Position numbers and translations under genes: made by a program. Shown here in pieces: positions 51,690 through 61,499 of a DNA stretch of 64,000 nucleotides. The notes under the pieces are model-generated. The model had not been told where the DNA came from. It did not search any database and was given only the letters and a program-made list of their open reading frames with translations. This stretch comes from Secundilactobacillus odoratitofui DSM 19909 = JCM 15043 (GTDB lineage Bacteria; Bacillota; Bacilli; Lactobacillales; Lactobacillaceae), in contig NZ_AZEE01000030.1 in the NCBI RefSeq assembly GCF_001434895.1, positions 62,001 through 126,000 on the forward strand, written 5' to 3'. The stretch's first letter is position 1. Each line of letters starts with the position of its first letter.

Positions 51690-54404
51690 TTACTTAGCAT
51701 GACGTCGCAAATGAGGACGCTTTGAAGGTAGGGTAACCGTTAATTTGCCGACTGCCGTTACAATGATCGGCAAAATGATATTGAAAATAACGGTTGCAAT
51801 TAAAATAATCAAACCAGCTTGGGTCAACGGTGCAAAGTTAGCAGTGAATAGAACTAAGCAGAAGACCAAGATGGTAAAGATAACGTGTCTGATTGATTGT
51901 CCCAGTGACGTGACACCTGGCAGCACCCAATCAAGCAGGTTGGTTTCCTTAAAGCGATAGCTGATGGCCAGTTGTAATAATTGACTGACACCAACGATTA
52001 ATAGTGGCACAAAGGCAATTAATGGGACTTGCCAGTTGAAGGTTGGGTCACCTGACATAAAGTGGCTGGTTAATTGAGCGACCTGAACACCACCAAGAAT
52101 GGCTAATCCATAAGTTAACAACCAGTAAATTGGTTGAAGAACCGATCCACTGACGATTGCAATGACCAAGAATAAAATGACACCAATGGTAAATAGTAGT
52201 GTGCCAATGTGTGCCTTAATGGCTTGTTCGACCGTATCTTGAACAACCGGTTGGCCAGTATATGCAATTTGAGCGGTGCTGAGACTTGTGCCTTGTAACT
52301 GTGTGTTCACTTCGGACTTCAGCTTTTTAAGTGTCGCTGCATTATTAGAACTGGTTGCCGATGACTTGAGGTAGACCTGCAGTTGCGTAGTCTTGTAGTC
52401 ACCGCTGGTGTTTGATAACAGTGACTGCTGGAACTGCATACTTGTTAATTGTTCTGGTGTAATGTAATACACTTTGGCAGCGTCGGAAGTCTGCAAAGCA
52501 GAGAGGTAACTGTAAACGTTATTGTAGGACTTAATTAGACCAGTAAGACTTGAAGTTGTTTTCTTCAAACTACTTTGAATTGCTGAAATTTGACTAGCAT
52601 AACCCGAAACACTGGTCTGCACAGAAGCTGTTTCAGTGCCGGCAGTTGAAGCTTGGTTGCCAAGGGCTCTCATGTTGCTGGCCACTGTTTGAAGCTGGGT
52701 GCTAATTAAGGCTAATAAACGCTGGTAACGTTTAACTTTAGCACTTGCACTGGACTGCTGTGAAACAGTTGCTCGACCAGCAATTTGAGAGACCTGTGAT
52801 CGAACAGTGCTTGTATCAGAATTAAGCTTATTGGCGCGGGTCACTAAACTGTCGATTTTGGTTGCAGTCGCGTTTAATTTAACCTGGTTAAGTTCACTTC
52901 GGTTACTCTTTAATTCAGTTTCGAGTTGGGAAAGCTGATCGGTGGCACCTTTTAGGGTGACGTTCATTTGGTTAAGCTGGGTATTAACGTAGTACTCCGT
53001 CATTGGTTGCCCGTTAGGTTGTGTCAGTGAAGTAACACTGGCAACACCGGGCATTGATTGAAGTTTAGTGGTTAAATTATCTAGCTGTAGGAGGGCCTTC
53101 TCGTTGTCCACCCGTTGGTTACTTTGAACATAAATGGTGACTGGCGTTGCTTTACCTTCACCAAAGTGGGCGTTTAAGACACGCATCCCCATGACGGCCT
53201 GGTTATTAGGTGAAACGGTTTTGGCAGCCGAGAAGTTCAAATTGTCGTGGTAGAGAACCGCAAATGGTCCGACACAATATAGCACGGCAATAATCGCAAT
53301 AAATGGTTGCCAGAGACCAAATTGCCCCATCCAGGTCCAGAAACGATGTGGTTTAGTTGGTAACTCAACAGCAGGCCAGAAGAAGCGTTCACCCAATAAT
53401 TGCAAGAAGATGGGTGCAATCGTAATTAAGCCGAGGGTGACAATTAGGGTAGTTAAAGCTAGGCCTGACATGGCACGAAGCGTTGAAAAGCTGAAGAAGT
53501 AAAAGCTTGCAAAAATAACGGTTAACGTACCACCCAACAAAAAGAGGAAGTTACGACTACTCTGAATGCTATGAGTCGTTGCTGCAGTCGCATTCTCGCC
53601 AGCTTCTAGGTGGGCTTTGAAGGCGTTAAAGATGTGGTAATGGCCAAGCGTCCCCAAAATGAGCGTTACAAGTAAGATGAGGAGTGGCAAGTACTCCGAA
53701 TAAGGAAAGCCGGTGTGACTGGCAAGATTATTGATCAAGCCGAGAGAAACTGCGAACATCATCAGCATTGATAACGTTGAAATCAGTGGTGCAATCAGGG
53801 ATTTAAAAATAACGCCGATAATAAGAAGACTTAAAATAAAACCGATAATTGCGGTAAACGTAGTGACTTGGCTAATTTTTTGATTAGCAGCGTCGTTGAC
53901 CAGTTCAGGGCTGGTTAGGTATGTTCTTAAGCCGTTTGTTTTGATCTGGGACTGCAACTGTTTAGCCAGGACCCGAGAATCACCCTGGTATCGATCAATG
54001 GCAATTGTGATGATCTCAGTTGATTGATCCTTAGAATAAAACTGACTCTTGGCAGTGGGGTTAGTCGTCATCGTTTGAATTGACTTGATGCCATAGACTT
54101 TTTCCTTGTTAGTTAAGCGTTGGACAGTTTTGTCAATACTTAGCTGTTGCGCTGTCGTTAACTTACCACTAGGGTTGTTAAAAACTGCCGTGACGTTGTA
54201 TGTACCCGAGATGTTGCGACCCCAAGTGTTTTGTATACTACGTGCGGTCATAGGTTGACTATTGTTGGCCAATTGTGGTTGACCGCTGGTTTGAATCAAG
54301 TCAGAGGTGTTAGGCATCATCACGATTGCAATAAAGATTGCGATGAGCCAAAACAACAATGAAAAGATTCGATGATCATGTAACTGACGTATCCGCTCTT
54401 TCAT
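51690..54404 (-). CDS. MMPL-family RND transporter
   Basis: 904 residues. Two RND halves: an N-terminal membrane anchor, an extracytoplasmic loop (about 30-180), five to six membrane segments (about 180-385), a second very long extracytoplasmic region (390-690) whose middle (about 470-630) is Gln/Ser/Leu-rich and probably coiled coil, then the second membrane block to the end. It likely exports a lipid or envelope component by proton motive force. AAGGGAGA precedes the ATG. Confidence 0.85.
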   Translation of the reverse strand: MKERIRQLHDHRIFSLLFWLIAIFIAIVMMPNTSDLIQTSGQPQLANNSQPMTARSIQNTWGRNISGTYNVTAVFNNPSGKLTTAQQLSIDKTVQRLTNKEKVYGIKSIQTMTTNPTAKSQFYSKDQSTEIITIAIDRYQGDSRVLAKQLQSQIKTNGLRTYLTSPELVNDAANQKISQVTTFTAIIGFILSLLIIGVIFKSLIAPLISTLSMLMMFAVSLGLINNLASHTGFPYSEYLPLLILLVTLILGTLGHYHIFNAFKAHLEAGENATAATTHSIQSSRNFLFLLGGTLTVIFASFYFFSFSTLRAMSGLALTTLIVTLGLITIAPIFLQLLGERFFWPAVELPTKPHRFWTWMGQFGLWQPFIAIIAVLYCVGPFAVLYHDNLNFSAAKTVSPNNQAVMGMRVLNAHFGEGKATPVTIYVQSNQRVDNEKALLQLDNLTTKLQSMPGVASVTSLTQPNGQPMTEYYVNTQLNQMNVTLKGATDQLSQLETELKSNRSELNQVKLNATATKIDSLVTRANKLNSDTSTVRSQVSQIAGRATVSQQSSASAKVKRYQRLLALISTQLQTVASNMRALGNQASTAGTETASVQTSVSGYASQISAIQSSLKKTTSSLTGLIKSYNNVYSYLSALQTSDAAKVYYITPEQLTSMQFQQSLLSNTSGDYKTTQLQVYLKSSATSSNNAATLKKLKSEVNTQLQGTSLSTAQIAYTGQPVVQDTVEQAIKAHIGTLLFTIGVILFLVIAIVSGSVLQPIYWLLTYGLAILGGVQVAQLTSHFMSGDPTFNWQVPLIAFVPLLIVGVSQLLQLAISYRFKETNLLDWVLPGVTSLGQSIRHVIFTILVFCLVLFTANFAPLTQAGLIILIATVIFNIILPIIVTAVGKLTVTLPSKRPHLRRHAK

Positions 54405-54600
54405 TGAAAAAATCTCCCTTAAGAAGTCACCGTGTGTGGTGCATAGATATAAGTTCTATATTAACATAGCCTGACACGGTTTGGGCGTGATTCAACAAAA
54501 TTTAACACACAAGGTGAAACAACTTGTTGAACAAAATAGTATCAATTTTTTGAAACTTTTCTTATAATAAGAAACCACGAACATAAAGGACGGTGGCATC

Positions 54601-54843
54601 ATGTCAGACCATTATCAGAGCCCTTTCCAGGACTTAAACACAGATAAAAGATTTAATTTAGCTAATCAATTAGCAACGACTTATCAGCTTGATGTCAGTC
54701 AAATCTTATTTACTTACCTGAAGGTTGCGCAGCCTATTCTTGCCAAGCAATCTCGAACTAATCAGATTTCAGAAAAAGCGCAACGCGAAATTGATACGCA
54801 ATTTGAACAAACGTTAAAATCCCTCAGTCAGTTAAAGGAGTAG
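54601..54843 (+). CDS. Small helical protein of unknown function
   Basis: 80 residues, predicted helical and charged, with no membrane segment. ATG follows GGTGG. TATAAT occurs at 54563-54568. Its stop is five bases from the ATG of the choloylglycine-hydrolase-family gene, whose ribosome site AAAGGAG lies in the tail of this gene, so the two form an operon. Function unknown. Confidence 0.65.
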   Translation: MSDHYQSPFQDLNTDKRFNLANQLATTYQLDVSQILFTYLKVAQPILAKQSRTNQISEKAQREIDTQFEQTLKSLSQLKE

Positions 54844-54848
54844 TTGTT

Positions 54849-55826
54849 ATGTGTACGAGTATTTACCAAATTGCATTGGACGGTAGTCACGTACTCGGTC
54901 GAACAATGGATTGGCATGCATTGGGTGCAGAACCCGTTTTTGTTCCTAGACAATATCAGTGGCGTTCGGTCTTTGATGACCATTCGTATCAGAATCGCTA
55001 TGGTATTATCGGTAGTGGCGGTGCTCACGATGCCGAAATCGATATTTCAGATGGTATTAATGAATATGGCTTGAGCGTTCAGAAATTGACGTTTACCAAT
55101 GGTGCTTTATTTGATGAAACAGCGTCAGATGACCTGATTTCGCTGGCGCCATTTGAATTGCCGCTTTACCTCTTGGGGCATTTTAAGTCAATTGCTGAAA
55201 TTGAAGCCCACTTACCCGAAATTCAAATGATGAGTGGTGAAAACGCAGTTAAGCCATATGGCCACCCAGAACTGCACTTTGTCGCTTCGGACGCCACTGG
55301 CCGGATCGTTGCAATTGAAACGTCGCACCGGCCATTGAAGGTGATTGAAAATCCGCTAGGGATACTTACAAACGCTTACGACTTTAAACGGCAGCTTAGG
55401 CAACTCGACGACTACATGACGTTCACCCCCGCCTTCAAAGCGGGGACCGTGCCACTCAATACACCTCGCGTAACGACTGGTCGTTTTTCGGGTAAAAAAA
55501 CGCCCTCAGGGTCTTATACACCCGGGTCACGGTTTATTCGAGCCGCCTACTACAAGGAACGGACTGATCAACCAGCTGATGAGGAAGCCACTGTGATTAG
55601 TACTTGGCACTTGTTAAACAGTGTGAGTGTGCCCAAGAGTAAGGCTTATCAGCAAAACTATTCGGTATATCGGGCCGCAACGAGCACTGAGAGTCGGTCG
55701 TATTATTATGAACCGTATAACCGACTTGGCATTGTTAAGTTGCAACTAACACCAGAGATGCTTTCCCGAACCAAGCCAAAGTTTTATCATGTGACGGATC
55801 GTTTAAAAACGACGACCCTGAATTAG
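54849..55826 (+). CDS. Choloylglycine hydrolase family enzyme (bile salt hydrolase/penicillin V acylase type)
   Basis: 325-residue Ntn hydrolase activated by removal of Met1 to expose C2. Catalytic residues align with bile salt hydrolases: C2, R18 and D21 (GRTMDW), N175 (GILTNAYDF), R228 (GSRFIRA). The oxyanion-hole Asn of classical bile salt hydrolases (GLNF) corresponds to T81 (KLTF), so substrate preference may differ: penicillin V, acyl-homoserine-lactone-like or other amides are possible. Part of a two-gene operon. Confidence 0.88.
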   Translation: MCTSIYQIALDGSHVLGRTMDWHALGAEPVFVPRQYQWRSVFDDHSYQNRYGIIGSGGAHDAEIDISDGINEYGLSVQKLTFTNGALFDETASDDLISLAPFELPLYLLGHFKSIAEIEAHLPEIQMMSGENAVKPYGHPELHFVASDATGRIVAIETSHRPLKVIENPLGILTNAYDFKRQLRQLDDYMTFTPAFKAGTVPLNTPRVTTGRFSGKKTPSGSYTPGSRFIRAAYYKERTDQPADEEATVISTWHLLNSVSVPKSKAYQQNYSVYRAATSTESRSYYYEPYNRLGIVKLQLTPEMLSRTKPKFYHVTDRLKTTTLN

Positions 55827-55916
55827 GTCGATTATTAATGAATTATTTACAGTCACAGCTAACGTAGTCATGTTAAACTTAATTGGTAGAAAATTGATAA
55901 CTAGGAGATTAAATTT

Positions 55917-56540
55917 TTGGCCAAGAAGCGTCGACGTAAAAAGAATAATCAATCGGGTGTGGCAACGCTGATTTTTGTACTCGCACTATTTGTCATCGGC
56001 GGTGGCGTGGGGGTGCGCTATTTAATGAACGACTTTTTTGGTACTCAAAATCGTTCGACAGCCCAAGTCTCAACTTCAGAAACACCGGAACAAAAACGAC
56101 AACGACGGTTTATATCAGCAATGGCAAAGCCGGCAGTTCGGGTTTATAAGAAGAATCATCAAGTACTGCCAAGCATTGTTGTGGCGCAAGCCATTATTGA
56201 ATCTAACTGGGGACAATCTCAACTCTATCAACAAGCAGATAATCCCTTTGGTATGAAGGGAAATTACAACGGTAACACGAAGTTATTTCCGACAACTGAG
56301 TATGTGAACGGCAAGGCTGAGAAAATCAACGCCTATTTTCGAGTTTATCCCAGTCTCGAAGCGGCCATTTTAGACCACGATGCGGTAGTTAGTCGGCAAT
56401 TTTTACCATCTGGCACTACCAATTATCGAACGGCAGCTAAATTACTCCAAACCAATGGCTACGCAACTGACCCATCCTACGCTAAAAAATTGATCAACGT
56501 GATTGGTACGTATAGTTTAAATCGCTTTGATGGGTATTAA
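55917..56540 (+). CDS. Membrane-anchored glucosaminidase (LYZ2 type)
   Basis: 207 residues: basic N-terminus, one membrane segment (TLIFVLALFVIGGGVGVRYLM), linker, then a glucosaminidase domain from about 55 (FISAMAKPAVRVYKKNHQVLPS, AQAIIESNWGQSQLY with the catalytic Glu, and NPFGMKG). It hydrolyses peptidoglycan glycan strands at the cell surface. TTG start with AGGAGA upstream. Confidence 0.88.
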   Translation: MAKKRRRKKNNQSGVATLIFVLALFVIGGGVGVRYLMNDFFGTQNRSTAQVSTSETPEQKRQRRFISAMAKPAVRVYKKNHQVLPSIVVAQAIIESNWGQSQLYQQADNPFGMKGNYNGNTKLFPTTEYVNGKAEKINAYFRVYPSLEAAILDHDAVVSRQFLPSGTTNYRTAAKLLQTNGYATDPSYAKKLINVIGTYSLNRFDGY

Positions 56541-56610
56541 CTGCTTGCGTATAGCTAGTCCCAATTGGTATGATAGTCCTTAACTAATAGGATAGGAGAG
56601 ATGCACGAGA

Positions 56611-57354
56611 TTGTTCGACTTAATTAGAAATCTATACGGCCCGTTTTTTGACCTGCATAACTGGGAGACGGTGATTAGCTCTGGTAGTGACTGGCTAATT
56701 ATCTTTTCATTAGTTTTAATCGAATGTTTGCTTTCTGTTGATAATGCCGTTGTACTGGCAGCACAGACCCAGGCGCTACCGACCAAGGAACTGCGTGAAA
56801 AGTCCTTGTTCTATGGTATTTGGGGCGCATACATTTTTAGATTCCTGATTATTGGATTAGGCACATACCTCATCCACTTCTGGGAAATTAAAGTTTTGGG
56901 CGCCGGTTACTTACTGTTTTTGACGTTCCAGTATTTCTCAAAGTCCCGTGTTAAACATACCCGTAAGTTAGTTTCGAAACGTAAAAGCCACATCTCACTC
57001 TTTTGGTCAGTGGTGATCCAGATTGAAATTATGGATATCGTTTTTTCCATCGATTCCGTGCTGGCATCTTTGGCGGTTTCGCCTAACCCGGTCATTGTGT
57101 TGATTGGTGGTATGATTGGTATTTTGGCCATGCGTGGTATCGCAGAGATGATCATGCGTTTAATGCGCATTATTCCAGAACTAGAGCCGATGGCCTATGG
57201 TTTGATTGCACTGATTGCAATCAAACTGTTCTTGAGTATACCGATGATTGATATTGAAATTCCAGCAGCCATGTTTGGCTTGATCGTGTTGGCTGCTGTG
57301 GTGTTGACCTTATTGATCCACTTTGGCCGCAAACGACGAAAGAAGCAACAGTGA
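56611..57354 (+). CDS. TerC-family integral membrane protein
   Basis: 247 residues, about seven membrane segments, with the two conserved acidic motifs ECLLSVDNAVVLA and EIMDIVFSIDSVLA of TerC proteins, linked to manganese/metal handling during exoprotein metalation and stress. TTG start with AGGAGAG 11 bases upstream. Its stop overlaps the thioredoxin ATG by one base, so the two are cotranslated. Confidence 0.9.
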   Translation: MFDLIRNLYGPFFDLHNWETVISSGSDWLIIFSLVLIECLLSVDNAVVLAAQTQALPTKELREKSLFYGIWGAYIFRFLIIGLGTYLIHFWEIKVLGAGYLLFLTFQYFSKSRVKHTRKLVSKRKSHISLFWSVVIQIEIMDIVFSIDSVLASLAVSPNPVIVLIGGMIGILAMRGIAEMIMRLMRIIPELEPMAYGLIALIAIKLFLSIPMIDIEIPAAMFGLIVLAAVVLTLLIHFGRKRRKKQQ

Positions 57355-57692
57355 TGGCAGTAACGATTACAGAACAAAACCTTAGCGACGAAACTAAGGA
57401 AGGCTTAGTTTTAGTTGATTTTTGGGCATCATGGTGTGCACCTTGTAAGATGATGGAACCGGTTTTAGAGCAACTCGAGACCGATTATGGTGACCAGGTG
57501 AAGTTTGGCAAACTCAATGTTGAACATCAACAAGACCTGGCCATGAACTATAAGGTGATGAGTATTCCAAGTTTGGTCCTGTTTCGTGATGGTAAGGCAG
57601 TTGAGAAAATCACTGGCCTGTATCCTAAGGACAAGCTGGCAGGATACTTAGATAAAAAAATTGCAGAGCATCATACAATCAAACAAAACTAG
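57354..57692 (+). CDS. trxA: Thioredoxin
   Basis: 112 residues with the active site WCAPC (C28, C31) in VDFWASWCAPCKMMEP, conserved cis-proline SIPSLVLF and GLYPKDKL. The ATG overlaps the TerC stop. A terminator follows at 57723-57760. Redox partner of cytosolic enzymes; its coupling with TerC is notable but unexplained. Confidence 0.93.
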   Translation: MAVTITEQNLSDETKEGLVLVDFWASWCAPCKMMEPVLEQLETDYGDQVKFGKLNVEHQQDLAMNYKVMSIPSLVLFRDGKAVEKITGLYPKDKLAGYLDKKIAEHHTIKQN

Positions 57693-57722
57693 TGTTTCGG
57701 TCATTTTCAAAATGTCGCTGAA

Positions 57723-57760
57723 CAAGGCTGGGACAATTTCACATTGTCTCGGCCTTTTTA
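57723..57760 (+). terminator. Terminator after the thioredoxin gene
   Basis: AAGGCTGGGACAAT with ATTGTCTCGGCCTT forms an imperfect stem and ends in T5. Confidence 0.83.
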
Positions 57761-57783
57761 ATAAGTAATAGGAGGTCTTCAAG

Positions 57784-58662
57784 ATGAAAATCGGCTTTAT
57801 TGGTACTGGCGTGATGGGCGCCGCAATTGCACAACACCTCATGGCGGGTGGTCACGAGTTAATCGTGAATAATCGGACTAAGGCCAAAACCGATGCGTTA
57901 GTTAGCGCCGGGGCAACGTGGGCGCAGACACCAGCTGATGTTGCTCAGGCAGCCGACGTTATTTTTTCGATGGTGGGGTATCCGACCGATGTAGAAGAAA
58001 TTTACTTCGGTGACACTGGTATTTTTCAGACGCTCTCAGCTGGCAAAGTCGTTGTTGATATGACAACCAGTACCCCAACCTTGGCGGTAAAAATTGCCAA
58101 ACAAGCAGCCCAAATTGGTGCAACTGCCCTCGATGCACCAGTTTCTGGCGGTGACGTTGGCGCTCAAAAGGCGACCTTGACCGTTATGGTCGGTGGCGAT
58201 GAAGCCACTTATCAACGTATTTTGCCACTATTCAATCTGATTGGTCAGCGCGTTCATTTGTTCGGTGAAGCGGGTAAAGGGCAACATACTAAGATGGCCA
58301 ATCAGATCATGATTGCCGGAACGATGACTGGTACAGTTGAGATGATGGTTTACGCTCAACATGCTGGTCTTGAGATGACGGACGTCTTGGCGACCCTGAA
58401 TAGTGGTGGCGCTGCTAACTGGAGCATGGCAAACTATGGTCCCAGAATTTTGAAAGGTGATTATACGCCAGGCTTCTTCGCAAAGCACTTTCTCAAAGAT
58501 TTACGAATTGCATTAGACGAAGCAGATAAAATGCACCTCAAGTTACCAGCCACCCAACTCGCCAAGCAGTTGTATGAGACGATGGTCGATGAAAAGGGAT
58601 TGGGCAATGATGGGACTCAAGCGTTAATTAAGCTGTATGAGAGTGGTGCTGTGAACGATTAG
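57784..58662 (+). CDS. 3-hydroxyacid dehydrogenase family (beta-hydroxyacid/tartronate semialdehyde reductase type)
   Basis: 292 residues. N-terminal NAD(P) motif GFIGTGVMGAAIA, substrate motif DAPVSGGDVGAQKATLT, catalytic Lys in GQHTKMANQI, and C-terminal FFAKHFLKDLRIALDEA. It matches the 3-hydroxyisobutyrate dehydrogenase/GarR/GlxR group. N31 followed by R32 (NNRTKAK) suggests NADPH preference, as inference. GGAGG precedes the ATG. Single gene. Confidence 0.87.
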   Translation: MKIGFIGTGVMGAAIAQHLMAGGHELIVNNRTKAKTDALVSAGATWAQTPADVAQAADVIFSMVGYPTDVEEIYFGDTGIFQTLSAGKVVVDMTTSTPTLAVKIAKQAAQIGATALDAPVSGGDVGAQKATLTVMVGGDEATYQRILPLFNLIGQRVHLFGEAGKGQHTKMANQIMIAGTMTGTVEMMVYAQHAGLEMTDVLATLNSGGAANWSMANYGPRILKGDYTPGFFAKHFLKDLRIALDEADKMHLKLPATQLAKQLYETMVDEKGLGNDGTQALIKLYESGAVND

Positions 58663-58751
58663 TCACTAACCTTTGAGTTAATGAGGTCAAGTGACCGCTT
58701 AAATTGCCTGTATATATTAATTCGTCCCAAACTGGCGGGCGACGACACAAT

Positions 58752-58805
58752 CAAAAAGCGCATCATCGAATTTTCAATTAAGAGAACTCGATGATGCGCT
58801 TTTTG
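58752..58805. terminator. Bidirectional terminator, dehydrogenase versus ABC operon
   Basis: AAAAAGCGCATCATCGA pairs perfectly with TCGATGATGCGCTTTTT around an 18-base loop. Confidence 0.93.
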
Positions 58806-58835
58806 TCATATTATGATAAATTACTGGTCAATTTT

Positions 58836-59609
58836 TTAGTCTTGTAAATCTGAGAAGAAACTGTAAAGCGTTTCTTGGGTGAGCGCCTGTTTTTCGGCGC
58901 CGGAAACGTCAAAGGTGATTTGACCGTTGCCAATCACGATTAATCGATTGCCATACTTAAGTGCATCATCCAAGTGGTGCGTGATCATCAAGCAAGTTAG
59001 GTTCTCAGCGGTGATCCGTTCGTTGGTCGTGGTCATCAATTGCTGTGAGGTCTTAGGATCAAGTGCTGCAGTGTGTTCGTCGAGCAGCAAAATATCGGGT
59101 TTCCTGAGGGTCGCCATCAGGAAACTGAGTGCTTGTCTTTGTCCACCGGATAAATTACCAGTTGGGGTTGTCAGACGTTCATCTAAGCCATTTCCCATCC
59201 CGCTGGTTAGTTTCTTAAACTCAGCCATGTGGGCATTCAAATGACGTGGTGTTAAACGGCGGCGTTCACCACGCTTAGTTGCCAGGAGTAAGTTTTCAGC
59301 AACCGTCATTCGTGGCGCTGTACCTAGCTTTGGATCTTGGAACACGCGACTCAAAAAACGCGTGCGGCGTTCCTCGGATTCATGTGCGATAGATTCACCG
59401 CGGAGCAAGATATCACCTGAATCAATCGGTAAATTGCCAGCAATCGAGTTAAACAGGGTTGATTTACCAGCCCCATTTGAGCCCAGTACCGTAATAAAAT
59501 CGCCTTCGTTGATGGTCAGGTTCAGATCCTTTAACAAAGTTAATTCTTCAGGTGTGTTGCGATTAACTTTAGTGACCACGTGACGTAATTCCAAAATTGG
59601 TTTACTCAT
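58836..59609 (-). CDS. ABC transporter ATPase, TrpZ-like
   Basis: 257 residues. Walker A GSNGAGKST (near 44-52), signature LSGGQRQALSFL, Walker B ILLLDEHTAALD. It overlaps the permease gene by eight bases and is the third gene of a substrate-binding, permease, ATPase operon matching the TrpXYZ type reported for tryptophan uptake in streptococci; substrate here is inferred. Confidence 0.88.
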   Translation of the reverse strand: MSKPILELRHVVTKVNRNTPEELTLLKDLNLTINEGDFITVLGSNGAGKSTLFNSIAGNLPIDSGDILLRGESIAHESEERRTRFLSRVFQDPKLGTAPRMTVAENLLLATKRGERRRLTPRHLNAHMAEFKKLTSGMGNGLDERLTTPTGNLSGGQRQALSFLMATLRKPDILLLDEHTAALDPKTSQQLMTTTNERITAENLTCLMITHHLDDALKYGNRLIVIGNGQITFDVSGAEKQALTQETLYSFFSDLQD

Positions 59610-60507
59610 CAGTCGAGACCCCCCGTTTCCAGATATGTTTAAAGTTAAACACGTTACGAAAGACTGGTAACATCATGCAAAGTGCCAATACAACGGATGA
59701 GAACAGCTTCAAATCATTGGTATTGAAACCGAGTCGAAGGACGATTAGTAAGACGAAACGGTAGAGGATCGAACCAAGCGTAACTGCGACCAACCGTTGA
59801 TTCATGGTTAGTTCACCAAAGGCAACTTCACCAATGATGATGGACGCAAGGGCGATCACGATGACGCCGATCCCCATGTTGACATCTGCATAGCCGTCGT
59901 TTTGAGCGACTAAGGCGCCACCTAATCCAATGACACCGTTAGATACCATTAAGCCCATGATTTTCATACTATCGGTTTTAATTCCCAACGACCGCGCCAT
60001 TTTTTCATTATCACCGGTAGCGATAAAGGCTTGACCGAGTTCGGTTTGGAGGAAATAAATCAAAACCAAGGTTAAAATCGTGATGACGACAAATCCGAGC
60101 ATAACGCTATCAAAGTACATTGGTAAGTGTTCAAGAAATGGTAATTTGAGCAGCGTGGGTTTATCCAGCAACGTCAAGTTAGAACGCCCCATAATGCGGA
60201 GGTTAACGGAGTAGGCTGCCGTCATGACTAAGATACCAGCAAGCAGGATGGGAATTTTCCCCTTGGTATAGAGTAGGCCAGTTGCTAAACCACAAAGCAT
60301 GCCGACACCAATTGCAATCAGTGTAGCCCAGATTGGGCTGATACCGTGGTTAATGGCAGCAACACAGGCTGCGGCACCCATTGGGAAAGTACCTTCAACC
60401 GTCATATCCGGGAAGTCGAGAATTCTAAAGGTTAAGAATAGTCCGAGACCAAGGGTTGCCCATAGCAAACCCTGACCAATGGCTGAAACACCTAATCCAA
60501 ATGTCAT
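59602..60507 (-). CDS. ABC transporter permease, TrpY-like
   Basis: 301 residues with about eight to nine membrane segments, including LDFPDMTVEGTFPMGAAAC near residues 30-50, typical of the COG4120 permease class that partners COG2984 binding proteins. It overlaps the binding-protein gene by four bases and the ATPase gene by eight. Confidence 0.87.
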   Translation of the reverse strand: MTFGLGVSAIGQGLLWATLGLGLFLTFRILDFPDMTVEGTFPMGAAACVAAINHGISPIWATLIAIGVGMLCGLATGLLYTKGKIPILLAGILVMTAAYSVNLRIMGRSNLTLLDKPTLLKLPFLEHLPMYFDSVMLGFVVITILTLVLIYFLQTELGQAFIATGDNEKMARSLGIKTDSMKIMGLMVSNGVIGLGGALVAQNDGYADVNMGIGVIVIALASIIIGEVAFGELTMNQRLVAVTLGSILYRFVLLIVLRLGFNTNDLKLFSSVVLALCMMLPVFRNVFNFKHIWKRGVSTDE

Positions 60508-61499
60508 TTAATGATCTCTCCTTTCTGTTTGGCTTCTTTAATTAGGGCACTTGGGAACGTGATCCCCAGTTTTTTGGCTTCCGGTAAATTCAAAATTAAA
60601 TCACCGTGCTTGATGTAGTGAATCGGCGTGGTTGCGGGTTTCTTGCCCTTTAAAATATCGGCTGTCATTTGCCCAGTAATCACACCCAGTTTGTATTGGT
60701 TGATACTGTAAGTTGCCAGGCCACCGCTTTTAACCATCGTGTCGACTGCTGGGAATACGGGTACCTTGGCGGAATTGGCGTTTTTAACGAGGGTTTGCAT
60801 CGCTGAAGCCACGGTGTTGTCGGTTGGGACATAGACCGCATCAACGTTTTGCACCATTTGCTGTGAAACCTGGTCCACGTCATTGGTGTTAGAAATCGAG
60901 TAGGCTTTCAACGTGATGTGTTCTTGCGCGCAGAGTACTTTGAACTGCTTATACTGAGCACTGGCTGAATCATCGCTTGAGGTGTAGAAGATGCCAAGGG
61001 TCTTCATTTTTGGCATCACTTTTTTAATTAAGCCAAGTTGTTCCTTCAGGGGTGCTTGATCAGAAACACCAGTAATGTTGTGACCGGGACGTTGGTTGTT
61101 TTTAACCAAACCAGCCCCCTTTGGATCAGTGACCGCACCCAAAACAATTGGAATTTTCGAGGTTGCATTGGCTAGCGCCTGGGCTGAAGGTGTGGCAATC
61201 CCAATGACTGCATCAGCATCTTCATTGACAAATCGGTTACTCATGGTCATTAAGTTACTCTGATCATTTTGAGCATTTTGAAAGTCAATTTTGACGTTTT
61301 TACCAGCGTGGTAGCCGTTTTCAGCTAAACCGTGAATAATGCCTCGGTGAATGGCATCTAGCGCTGGGTGGGACATGAGTTGTAAAATACCCACGGTTGG
61401 CTTGGCAGTTTTGGCAGGTTTGCCAACGCCGCCCTCGTCAACGTAAGCGAAACCTAGAAAAACTAATATAATGGCAATAAGCGCATATAATCGCTTCAT
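60504..61499 (-). CDS. ABC transporter substrate-binding protein, TrpX-like
   Basis: 331 residues: an N-terminal hydrophobic anchor (LYALIAIILVFLGFAYV) without a lipobox Cys, then a periplasmic-binding fold of the COG2984 class: VGILQLMSHPALDAIHRGI, AVIGIATPSAQALA, VTDPKGAGLV and NITGVSD. This family includes TrpX for tryptophan. AGGGGAA lies before the ATG. A 240-base leader with a Trp-containing peptide and terminator precedes it. Confidence 0.86.
   Translation of the reverse strand: MKRLYALIAIILVFLGFAYVDEGGVGKPAKTAKPTVGILQLMSHPALDAIHRGIIHGLAENGYHAGKNVKIDFQNAQNDQSNLMTMSNRFVNEDADAVIGIATPSAQALANATSKIPIVLGAVTDPKGAGLVKNNQRPGHNITGVSDQAPLKEQLGLIKKVMPKMKTLGIFYTSSDDSASAQYKQFKVLCAQEHITLKAYSISNTNDVDQVSQQMVQNVDAVYVPTDNTVASAMQTLVKNANSAKVPVFPAVDTMVKSGGLATYSINQYKLGVITGQMTADILKGKKPATTPIHYIKHGDLILNLPEAKKLGITFPSALIKEAKQKGEIIK

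Noticed and set aside
51334-51702. 122-codon open frame directly after the MerR gene
   Set aside because: It runs through the long hairpin terminator and the next terminator, has no ribosome site and has an implausible composition.
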